The position numbers and the translations under genes were made by a program. This document shows, one piece after another, positions 1 to 6,631 of a stretch of 46,578 nucleotides of DNA. The stretch is taken from contig JAGGWH010000078.1 of NCBI GenBank assembly GCA_021157585.1, forward strand, positions 1 to 46,578. Direction: 5' to 3'. The stretch comes from Bacteroidales bacterium (GTDB lineage: Bacteria; Bacteroidota; Bacteroidia; Bacteroidales; UBA12170). The notes under the pieces were generated by a model. The model did no database searches and was not told the DNA's origin. It saw only the letters and a program-made list of their open reading frames with translations. How positions within the stretch are numbered: the stretch's first letter is position 1; each line of letters opens with the position of its first letter.

Positions 1-334
1 ATATAGTTGATTATTAAAATATTTTAAACCTTATAAACATAGTGTTAATATTAATAAAGTTAAAAAGTAATAGATAAAAATTGTATTTCAAATTGTTTAT
101 AAGTCAGTAATAAATCTGAATAAAATAGTATAAGTTTTATGTTTTATAGAATAATGTAGGAGGCTTGTTAATAAAAGACAATTTATAAACAATTATTAAC
201 AGGAAATGAACATTATGTTAAGAGTGTTTTTATTAATTGTGTATTTTTATTGAAAATAAAGTACATATAAATTATTTTTAAGTATTTACAAAGCTTAGCT
301 AAGCAATATCTTTAAATTTGCAAAAAAAAATATA
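1..334. other. AT-rich non-coding region upstream of rpiB
   Basis: No convincing ORF or RNA gene was seen in this very AT-rich stretch at the window edge. Two structures stand out. A 12-bp inverted repeat (AATTGTTTATAA at 91-102 and its complement at 183-194) encloses 80 bp. A perfect 12-bp palindrome, GCTTAGCTAAGC, lies at 293-304, about 30 bp before rpiB. A Bacteroidota-like -7 element, TAAATTTG, lies at 313-320, which would start transcription only a few bases before the rpiB ATG; no clear -33 TTTG accompanies it. The upstream neighbour lies outside the window. Confidence 0.5.
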
Positions 335-784
335 ATGATAGATAAAACCATTACACTTCCAATTGCTTCTGATCATGGAGGCTTTGCGATGAAAGAATTC
401 TTAATTGATAAACTTCAAAAAGCTGGTTTTAAAGTAAAAGATTTTGGTACTTTTTCTGAAGAAAGTGTAGATTATCCCGATATAATTCATCCACTTGCTA
501 AAGCTATAGATACAGGCGTTTACCCTCTTGGAATAATTATGTGCGGAAGCGGAAATGGTGCTCAAATTACGGCTAATAAATATGCCGGTGTTAGAGCCGG
601 ATTATGCTGGTCGGTAGAACAAGCAAAACTTATACGCTTACATAATGATGCTAATATTATTTCTATTCCGGGTAGATTTGTAGATTTTGATATTGCCTGG
701 AAAATGATAGAAGTATTTTTAAATACTGAATTTGAAGGTGGCAGACATAATACACGTGTTAAAAAAATTTCACAAACTCTTTAA
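335..784 (+). CDS. rpiB: Ribose-5-phosphate isomerase B
   Basis: Cytosolic enzyme of the RpiB/LacAB family that interconverts ribose 5-phosphate and ribulose 5-phosphate in the non-oxidative pentose phosphate pathway. The 149-aa length is the family norm. The N-terminal ASDHGG motif (residues 11-16) is the phosphosugar-binding start of the fold. C70 in MCGSGNG matches the catalytic Cys with its anion-hole loop, and H103 (LHNDAN) the ring-opening His. The C-terminal NTRV stretch supplies a conserved Arg. The first ATG follows an A-rich spacer with no strong ribosome binding site, which is usual in Bacteroidota. The LutB-like gene follows after 13 bp, so the two are probably co-transcribed although no pathway link is obvious. 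Confidence 0.95.
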   Translation: MIDKTITLPIASDHGGFAMKEFLIDKLQKAGFKVKDFGTFSEESVDYPDIIHPLAKAIDTGVYPLGIIMCGSGNGAQITANKYAGVRAGLCWSVEQAKLIRLHNDANIISIPGRFVDFDIAWKMIEVFLNTEFEGGRHNTRVKKISQTL

Positions 785-797
785 TTGAAAGAAAAAT

Positions 798-2180
798 ATG
801 TCGCTAATTGCAGAAAAATTTTTAAAAGAATCAAAACTAAAAGCCTTTGATCTGGAGCACAGAAAGAAGATAAATTTTAATATAGGAAGATATAATGAAG
901 CTTTTAAAAAGGGATTGTTGCAATATGATAATTTAGACTTAGCCAAAAACAGAGCCGCTAATATTAAAATAAAAGTAATTAACGATTTAGATCAATATTT
1001 AATAGAATTTGAACAAAATTTTACAAGAAACGGTGGTAAGGTTATTTGGGCAGTTGACGCTGAAGAAGCTAAAAACGAAGTGCTTAAAATTATAAAAACA
1101 CATAAAGCCGAGCACGTAGTTAAGATGAAATCGATGACTACTGAAGAAATAGAACTTAATGCCTTTCTTGAAAAAAATGGAATAGAATCATTAGAAACAG
1201 ATTTAGGAGAATATATTGTTCAGTTAGCCAACGAAAAACCCTATCATATTGTTACTCCAGCTATGCATAAATCAAAAGAGGATATAGCTCTTTTGTTTAA
1301 TGAAAAAATGGGGTGGAATGAAAATTTGAGTCCTGAAGAAATTACAAACAAAGTAAGATTAAAACTCAGAGAAAAATTTTATAATGCTGATATTGGTATT
1401 ACAGGAGCTAATTTTTTAATTGCAGATACGGGATCTATTGCGCTTACAGAAAATGAAGGTAATGGTGTTTTAAGCATGTCTATGCCACCTGTTCATATCG
1501 CTATTGTGGGAATAGAAAAAATAATACCAAGTATAAACGATTTAGATATTTTTTGGCCATTATTAAGCAGTCACGGAACAGGTCAGCGTATGACTGTTTA
1601 CAATAGTATTATTAGCGGTCCTAAAAAAGCTAATGAAAAAGACGGACCCTTAGAGAGTTATGTGATTATTTTAAATAATAAACGTAGCGAACTGCTTGCA
1701 CAAGAAGAACAAAGAATAGCATTATCTTGTATTCGTTGTGGAGCTTGTTTAAATGTTTGTCCCGTATATAAAAATATTGGAGGACATACTTATGAAGCAA
1801 CCTATAGCGGACCCATAGGTTCTGTTATTTCGCCTTGGTTATTGGGTATGAAGGATTATAAACACTTAAGTTTTGCTTCTACACTTTGTGGTGCCTGTAC
1901 TGAAGTTTGTCCGGTTAATATTCCCTTGCACGATTTATTATTATTAAATCGTCGAGATGCTGTTGCTCAGAAACATACCACAACAATAGAAAGAATAACG
2001 GTTAAAGGAAGTACTAAATTTTTAATGAATAGAAAATGGTTTGATTTTTTTAGTTCTAAAACAAAGAATTTTTTCATTTCGCTTTTCATAAAAAAACTTT
2101 GGGGAAACAACAGAAAATTTCCTCCTTTTGCCGAAAAATCTTTTCACGATCAGTGGATAGAAAAGAATAAGACAAATTAG
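798..2180 (+). CDS. lutB: LutB/LldF-type iron-sulfur LUD protein
   Basis: A 460-aa protein of the LutB/YkgF family, the iron-sulfur subunit of the LutABC L-lactate oxidation complex. An N-terminal LUD domain occupies roughly residues 60-295. It is followed by a ferredoxin-like segment with C311-x2-C314-x2-C317-x3-C321-P and a second cluster motif C364-x2-C367-x3-C371-P, which would bind two 4Fe-4S clusters. The lysine- and tryptophan-containing tail matches the family's C-terminal extension. The usual partners LutA (CCG domains) and LutC (LUD only) are not adjacent; the next gene is convergent and unrelated. It may therefore work with partners elsewhere, or with a different electron acceptor. 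Its stop overlaps the end of the convergent UPF0104 gene by 4 bp. Confidence 0.88.
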   Translation: MSLIAEKFLKESKLKAFDLEHRKKINFNIGRYNEAFKKGLLQYDNLDLAKNRAANIKIKVINDLDQYLIEFEQNFTRNGGKVIWAVDAEEAKNEVLKIIKTHKAEHVVKMKSMTTEEIELNAFLEKNGIESLETDLGEYIVQLANEKPYHIVTPAMHKSKEDIALLFNEKMGWNENLSPEEITNKVRLKLREKFYNADIGITGANFLIADTGSIALTENEGNGVLSMSMPPVHIAIVGIEKIIPSINDLDIFWPLLSSHGTGQRMTVYNSIISGPKKANEKDGPLESYVIILNNKRSELLAQEEQRIALSCIRCGACLNVCPVYKNIGGHTYEATYSGPIGSVISPWLLGMKDYKHLSFASTLCGACTEVCPVNIPLHDLLLLNRRDAVAQKHTTTIERITVKGSTKFLMNRKWFDFFSSKTKNFFISLFIKKLWGNNRKFPPFAEKSFHDQWIEKNKTN

Positions 2181-3238
2181 TTTTTTTTCTTACGAAACAC
2201 TCTATTTACCCAACGTGGTAAAATAATTGCTCCAATAAATAAGTATGGATAATAAGTAATTAAACGCCAAAGTAAAGCCATAGGAACAACCCAGTTTTGA
2301 TTAGGAATAAAATCACCTAAAAAATCGCTAAAGAAAATTTCTGCTAAACCGCTTCCTCCGGGTGTAGGACTAACCAAAAGCAATATCCACATACTTAACT
2401 GACGAGCATATATTAATAAATGTTCATATAATCCTAAACTTCCCATAAAGAACGCCATAAACATAAAATTAATTACTCCGTAACGACCCGTCCAAGCAAC
2501 AACAGTAACAAAAAAAGATTTAAGCCAAAACGAAAAACTTTTTGTCTTAAACCATTTAGAAGTTTCTATTAACTGATCGGATAATAAACAAACATTATCT
2601 TGCCAACGTTTTATTAAAGGAAAGCGGAAAAGCCATCTAAATATTGCTTTAACAACATAAGGGTTTATAAAAATAGCATATCCTAATAGTGCCGTATAGA
2701 TAAATATTAATCCGTAACCTAACCAAAAATAATATTTAAGCTGACTAAAATGATCTTGAAGAGGAAAAATATTATTTCCAAAAACAAGTAAAAGAATGGG
2801 TATGGAAATAATGAAAAAGATTTCATCTAAAAATATAGCCGTTAAAATAATAGCTGTACTTTTTCCTGCACTTATTTTTTCCTTAAAAAGAAAATAAATC
2901 GCCGGTGCGGTTCCCCCAACAACAGAAGGAGATATTGCCGAACTAAATTCCCAAAGTATAATTATTTCAAAAGCCTGGCGCCAACCTAATTTGTGACCTG
3001 TTAAAATTTTAATACGGATAATGTAAGCAAGATCCCGGACAAACATCATTAATACTGCGACAAAAATCCATAATGCCGCCCCTGCTGACCATTGAAAAAA
3101 AGAAAACTGATCGACATCAAAATTCCTAAATAATAAATAAGCCGCTACTCCTAAACCAATGACAATAGGTAGGATAATTCGGCTTGGTTTTAGAGAATCT
3201 AATATTTTTTTACCACTCTCGGTTTTAATCTTTTGCAT
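2177..3238 (-). CDS. UPF0104/lysylphosphatidylglycerol synthase-like membrane protein
   Basis: Polytopic inner-membrane protein of the UPF0104 (YbhN/MprF flippase-domain) family, with about eight hydrophobic segments. Family members move or transfer lipid-linked groups; the substrate here is unknown. Residues typical of the family include the SPSVVGGTAPA stretch in the first half and the SPTPGGSGLAE motif near the C-terminus. I start at the ATG at 3238 rather than the TTG at 3250. The longer form adds only four residues, and a -7 element TACCTTTG (minus strand, 3255-3248) covers its start, implying a nearly leaderless mRNA. A paralogue occurs at 24153-25157. The gene overlaps lutB tail to tail by 4 bp. 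Confidence 0.8.
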   Translation of the reverse strand: MQKIKTESGKKILDSLKPSRIILPIVIGLGVAAYLLFRNFDVDQFSFFQWSAGAALWIFVAVLMMFVRDLAYIIRIKILTGHKLGWRQAFEIIILWEFSSAISPSVVGGTAPAIYFLFKEKISAGKSTAIILTAIFLDEIFFIISIPILLLVFGNNIFPLQDHFSQLKYYFWLGYGLIFIYTALLGYAIFINPYVVKAIFRWLFRFPLIKRWQDNVCLLSDQLIETSKWFKTKSFSFWLKSFFVTVVAWTGRYGVINFMFMAFFMGSLGLYEHLLIYARQLSMWILLLVSPTPGGSGLAEIFFSDFLGDFIPNQNWVVPMALLWRLITYYPYLFIGAIILPRWVNRVFRKKKN

Positions 3239-3268
3239 AAATCTCAACAAAGGTAATCAAAGAATCGC

Positions 3269-3350
3269 TAGTCATAAATAAAAAAATAAAACATATAATA
3301 TGACAAATAGTCAGACAATATTTATAATTATTGACAAATAGTCATAAATA
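3269..3350. repeat. Repeated TGAC-N5-GTCA sites before the hsp20 gene
   Basis: The 13-mer TGACAAATAGTCA occurs twice, at 3301-3313 and 3332-3344, 31 bp apart start to start, which is close to three helical turns. Each copy is an inverted repeat, TGAC-N5-GTCA. The overlapping 12-mer TAGTCATAAATA occurs at 3269-3280 and again at 3339-3350. The array sits between the divergent UPF0104 and hsp20 genes, so it could be an operator for either. The binding protein is unknown. A possible -7 region for hsp20 (ATAAAATTTG, one base off in spacing) lies just downstream at 3361-3370. Confidence 0.5.
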
Positions 3351-3438
3351 ATATGTTGGTATAAAATTTGAAAAAAGGGAAAAGAAACAAGGGTAAAAAA
3401 ATATTAAATAATAAAATTAATTAAAGAAAGGAAATATC

Positions 3439-3843
3439 ATGTTACGTTTAGTGAAATTTAACAACGAACCAACATTTGGAAATTTATTGAATCATTTTTT
3501 TGAGGGTGAATTTAATCGTTCAACTTATGAGCCTGCAGTAAATATTGGAGAAACAGACAAGTATTTTGAATTAGATTTGTTAATTCCCGGATATACAAAA
3601 GAGCAAATCAACATTGAATTGGACGATAATGTATTAACCATTTCAGCAGAAGTTGAACCAAAAGATGATGATTTAGAATGGAGAAAAGAATATTCAATAG
3701 AGTCTTTTAGTCGTTCTTTTAGTTTACCAAAAACTGTTGATGGCGAAGCTATTAAAGCCGAGCAAAAAGATGGTATACTACGATTAGAAATACCTAAAAA
3801 GAAAGAAGAGCAAAAGCTTAAAAAGCTTATAGCTATTGCATAA
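3439..3843 (+). CDS. Hsp20/alpha-crystallin small heat-shock protein
   Basis: A 134-aa ATP-independent holdase of the small heat-shock protein family, which binds unfolding proteins in the cytosol. The alpha-crystallin domain runs from about residue 30 (YEPAVNIGETDKYFELDLLIPG) to 125, including the conserved YSIESFSRSFSLP strand pair and the GILRLEIPKK strand near the end. The tail KLIAIA carries an I-x-I-like motif that, in the family, docks into neighbouring subunits during oligomer assembly. An AAAGGA purine stretch at 3426-3431 supports the chosen ATG. The upstream region carries repeated dyads that may give stress control, and a terminator hairpin follows at 3877-3902. Confidence 0.93.
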   Translation: MLRLVKFNNEPTFGNLLNHFFEGEFNRSTYEPAVNIGETDKYFELDLLIPGYTKEQINIELDDNVLTISAEVEPKDDDLEWRKEYSIESFSRSFSLPKTVDGEAIKAEQKDGILRLEIPKKKEEQKLKKLIAIA

Positions 3844-3876
3844 ATTTTAGATTAGTTGATTGATTTGATTTTTTAA

Positions 3877-3902
3877 AACCGGGTTTTACTCGGTTTTTTT
3901 AT
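3877..3902 (+). terminator. Intrinsic terminator of the hsp20 gene
   Basis: AAAACCGGG pairs with CTCGGTTTT (nine pairs including one G-U), with loop TTTTA and a run of T after the stem. It lies 34 bp past the hsp20 stop. Confidence 0.8.
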
Positions 3903-3911
3903 GGGAATAAC

Positions 3912-3944
3912 AAAAAGAGACCGTCCTTTTGAGACGGTCTCTTA
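3912..3944 (-). terminator. Intrinsic terminator of queA
   Basis: A perfect 11-bp stem, AAGAGACCGTC (3915-3925) with GACGGTCTCTT (3933-3943), has a 7-nt loop. Read on the minus strand it ends in TTTTTG, so it terminates queA, whose stop is 20 bp away. It could also back up the hsp20 terminator. Confidence 0.85.
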
Positions 3945-3963
3945 ATTTTATATATAGTGTTTA

Positions 3964-5010
3964 TTATAAAATAAGCATAGCATCACCATAAGTAAAGAAA
4001 TTATATTTTTCTTTTATAGCTACTTTATAAGCATCCATAATAAAGTCATAACCACCAAAAGCAGTTACCATCATTAACATGGAAGAATAAGGTAAATGGA
4101 AATTACTAACCATCGAATTGGCAATTTTAAACTCGTAATTAGGAAAAATAAAACGATTTGTCCAACCATCAAACGGTTTAAGGTGGCTTGAAATAGATGT
4201 TGAAGATTCCATACCTTTCATTACCGTTGTGCCAACAGCACAAACACGACGTTTGGTATTAATGGCTTTATTAACAATATCAGCAGCATCCTGACTTATA
4301 AATAATTCCTCGGAATCCATTTTGTGTTTTGTAAGATCTTCTACTTCGATAGCACGGAAATTTCCTAAGCCCGCATGAAGTGTAAGTTCGGAAAAATTAA
4401 CACCTTGGAGTTCCAAACGTTTTAAAATTTCACGACTAAAATGTAAACCGGCAGTTGGTGCTACAACAGCACCTTCGTGTTTAGCATAAATTGTTTGGTA
4501 TCGCTCATCATCAATAGCCTCAATAGGGCGCATATGTACTTTGGGTAATGGTGTTTCACCTAAGCGTTTTAATGTTTTTTTAAATTCTTTGTAAGTTCCG
4601 TCAAACAAAAAACGTAAAGTCCTACCCCTTGAAGTAGTATTATCTATAACTTCTGCAACTAATTCATCGTTTCCGAAATAGAGTTTATTTCCGATACGAA
4701 TTTTTCTGGCAGGATCAACCAATACATCCCATAATCTAGACTCGCGATTTAATTCGCGTAATAAAAACACCTCTATTTTTGCACCTGTTTTTTCTTTTTC
4801 GCCATGTAAACGAGCAGGAAAAACCTTAGTGTTATTCAGCATAAACACATCACCGTCACCAAAATATTCCAATATATCTTTAAAGTTACGATGTTCTATT
4901 TTTTTTGTGTCACGATGTAAAACCATTAGACGAGATTCGTCACGGTTTTCTATAGGATAGTTAGCAATTAATTCTTCGGGTAAATTAAACTTGAATTTTG
5001 ATAGTTTCAT
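3964..5010 (-). CDS. queA: S-adenosylmethionine:tRNA ribosyltransferase-isomerase QueA
   Basis: Converts 7-aminomethyl-7-deazaguanine at tRNA position 34 to epoxyqueuosine, using the ribosyl part of SAM as donor. At 348 aa it has family length. Family signatures are present: FDLPEELIA-like start ([23 protein letters not shown]), [33 protein letters not shown] and the C-terminal [24 protein letters not shown] blocks. It acts on the GUN-anticodon tRNAs, including tRNA-Asn. The gene lies 155 bp downstream of the zinc-ribbon gene on the same strand but has its own promoter (5087-5117) and terminator, so it is probably monocistronic. Confidence 0.96.
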   Translation of the reverse strand: MKLSKFKFNLPEELIANYPIENRDESRLMVLHRDTKKIEHRNFKDILEYFGDGDVFMLNNTKVFPARLHGEKEKTGAKIEVFLLRELNRESRLWDVLVDPARKIRIGNKLYFGNDELVAEVIDNTTSRGRTLRFLFDGTYKEFKKTLKRLGETPLPKVHMRPIEAIDDERYQTIYAKHEGAVVAPTAGLHFSREILKRLELQGVNFSELTLHAGLGNFRAIEVEDLTKHKMDSEELFISQDAADIVNKAINTKRRVCAVGTTVMKGMESSTSISSHLKPFDGWTNRFIFPNYEFKIANSMVSNFHLPYSSMLMMVTAFGGYDFIMDAYKVAIKEKYNFFTYGDAMLIL

Positions 5011-5086
5011 GTAAAGCTTTCTAATAAAACACTTTGTTTCCGTTTGCGCACCTAAAAATAGGAATTTAGCCTTTTAAAACGGGGTG

Positions 5087-5117
5087 CAAAAGTAATGTAT
5101 TTTTACGCACGTGTCAA
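5087..5117 (-). promoter_or_regulatory. Promoter of queA
   Basis: On the minus strand a -33 TTGAC (5117-5113) and a -7 TACTTTTG (5094-5087) lie with 20 nt between TTG and the -7 box. This matches the Bacteroidota sigma-ABfr consensus. Transcription would start near 5081, giving a 5' leader of about 70 nt before the queA ATG at 5010. Confidence 0.7.
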
Positions 5118-5165
5118 GGCATAAATGATTTATTTTAAAGTTGTTCTGTATGAGAGCTTTTTATT

Positions 5166-5528
5166 TCAGTTATCAAAATTATCGCGTTTAATAATCATAA
5201 CTTTATTTTCGCCCAATTTTAGATAACCATATTCATAACAAAAATAGTAAATATGACCTTTTTTTGTGGTATAAGAAGATGTGTAATAATTGAAGTTAAA
5301 ACCGGCATTAGTTAAAGAACCGATAGAAATAACTTTTTTATTAATCTTACCACTAGTATCTTCTAGTAGTTTTCTGTTTTTACGTAAAATACCATTAATG
5401 CGACGTACATGATTTTCTGCAGTTGCATTTTTTTCGTTATTGTAGGCGTTCCTGCATTGATCTGAGCAAAATTTTTTGTCAATACGACCACTGATAGGCT
5501 CTTGGCAATATAAACATAAACGTTCCAT
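5166..5528 (-). CDS. Small zinc-ribbon protein of unknown function
   Basis: A 120-aa soluble protein. The N-terminus has two cysteine pairs, C5-x2-C8 and C21-x3-C25, in a layout (CLYCQEPI...KFCSDQCRNAYNN) that resembles the treble-clef or FCS-type zinc ribbons used for nucleic-acid or protein contacts. A basic helix follows (about residues 37-57), then a hydrophobic-aromatic C-terminal half (NFNYYTSSY...HIYYFCYEYGYLKL) likely to form beta strands. I recognise the type as a conserved small Bacteroidota protein but know no function for it. Upstream, an 8-bp inverted repeat AATTCGAG (5540-5547 and 5569-5576) overlaps the likely promoter. Confidence 0.7.
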   Translation of the reverse strand: MERLCLYCQEPISGRIDKKFCSDQCRNAYNNEKNATAENHVRRINGILRKNRKLLEDTSGKINKKVISIGSLTNAGFNFNYYTSSYTTKKGHIYYFCYEYGYLKLGENKVMIIKRDNFDN

Positions 5529-5646
5529 GAGAAAAAATTAATTCGAGAATATCGATTTTAGCTTAAAGCTCGAATTTACAAAAAAAACAATACATTTTAA
5601 ATGTTTTTTGTCTGCATGCCTATTAATCTTTATACAATAAATCATA

Positions 5647-5677
5647 TTTGCGTTTAAGCGAAAAAAACTTACTTTTG
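5647..5677 (+). promoter_or_regulatory. Promoter of the wza-wzc export operon
   Basis: TTTG (5647-5650), 19 nt, then TACTTTTG (5670-5677) is an exact match to the Bacteroidota consensus TTTG-N19-TAnnTTTG. Transcription should begin near 5684, leaving an untranslated leader of about 140 nt before the ATG at 5823. A weak hairpin, ACCCT (5719-5723) with AGGGT (5739-5743), lies in that leader. Confidence 0.75.
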
Positions 5678-5822
5678 CCTATACTAAATTAGTCATATAT
5701 ATATGTTTAATATTCAATACCCTGAAACAGTTAGTAATAGGGTTTAGAGTTAAAAAAACAAATATTTTAATGTCTGACATTCCTTAAGAAATATAATTAA
5801 CGCAGTAGAAAACAAATTACAA

Positions 5823-6617
5823 ATGATAAATACACTTTATTCCTTATTCAAAACAGCGACTTTGTTAATTGTTCTAAGTCTGTTTTTTTCATCTTGTATT
5901 TCACAAAAAGAAATTAAATATCTTCAGCCGTCAGTGGAAGACTCACCTAATAGAAGTGAGTTCAGCAATGCAGATATTGAAGATTATCGATTTAATTATG
6001 GCGATAATATATACATCAATATCCGAAGTTTAGATCAAAAAGCAAGCGATTTGTTTAACTCTACTTCCGGAAGCCGCACAACAAATTCATATAACGATGC
6101 AAGTATTTATTTAAACAGCTATACTGTTGATGTTAATGGGGAAATAGATTTTCCTTTAATTGGAAAAATAAAACTTGTTAATTTAACTCAAAGTGAAGCC
6201 ATAAAACAAATTCAAAAAGCTGTAGATGTTTATTTAAAAGAAACCACAGTAATAGTAAAACTTGTAAACTTTAATATAACTTTTGTAGGTGAAGTAAAAA
6301 AACCGGGTGAATATAAAATCTATCAGGATAAAATAAGTCTTTTTGAAGCAATTTCTTTGGCAGGTGATATTTCTGATTACGGTAATAAAAAAGCGGTAAA
6401 ATTACTTCGTTCAACCAATGCCGGTCACGAAATGATTACTCTTGATCTTACCAGTGAAAACATTTTGGAATCACCTTATTTTTACCTTAAGCCTAATGAT
6501 GTAATTTATATTGAACCTCTACCAAGTAAGCAATATGGATTTGCAACTTTCCCTTACTCATTGTTGTTTTCAACTATTTCGAGTGTTATCTTAATCATCA
6601 CTTTTTTACAAAAATAA
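5823..6617 (+). CDS. wza: Wza-like polysaccharide export lipoprotein (OPX family)
   Basis: Outer-membrane-associated lipoprotein that should form the export channel for a capsule or exopolysaccharide. The 264-aa protein starts with a hydrophobic signal ending in lipobox FFSSC (C25). The Poly_export domain spans about residues 50-150 (YRFNYGDNIYINI; VDVNGEIDFPLIGKIKL), followed by an SLBB domain at about 155-235 (ITFVGEVKKPGEYKIYQ). It ends in a hydrophobic segment (about 245-262) that may cross a membrane. It is shorter than E. coli Wza (about 380 aa), as is usual in Bacteroidota. The Wzc-like kinase follows after 14 bp; no glycosyltransferase or polymerase genes are adjacent, so the polymer is made elsewhere. 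Confidence 0.9.
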   Translation: MINTLYSLFKTATLLIVLSLFFSSCISQKEIKYLQPSVEDSPNRSEFSNADIEDYRFNYGDNIYINIRSLDQKASDLFNSTSGSRTTNSYNDASIYLNSYTVDVNGEIDFPLIGKIKLVNLTQSEAIKQIQKAVDVYLKETTVIVKLVNFNITFVGEVKKPGEYKIYQDKISLFEAISLAGDISDYGNKKAVKLLRSTNAGHEMITLDLTSENILESPYFYLKPNDVIYIEPLPSKQYGFATFPYSLLFSTISSVILIITFLQK

Positions 6618-6631
6618 ATCCCCCTTAAGCC

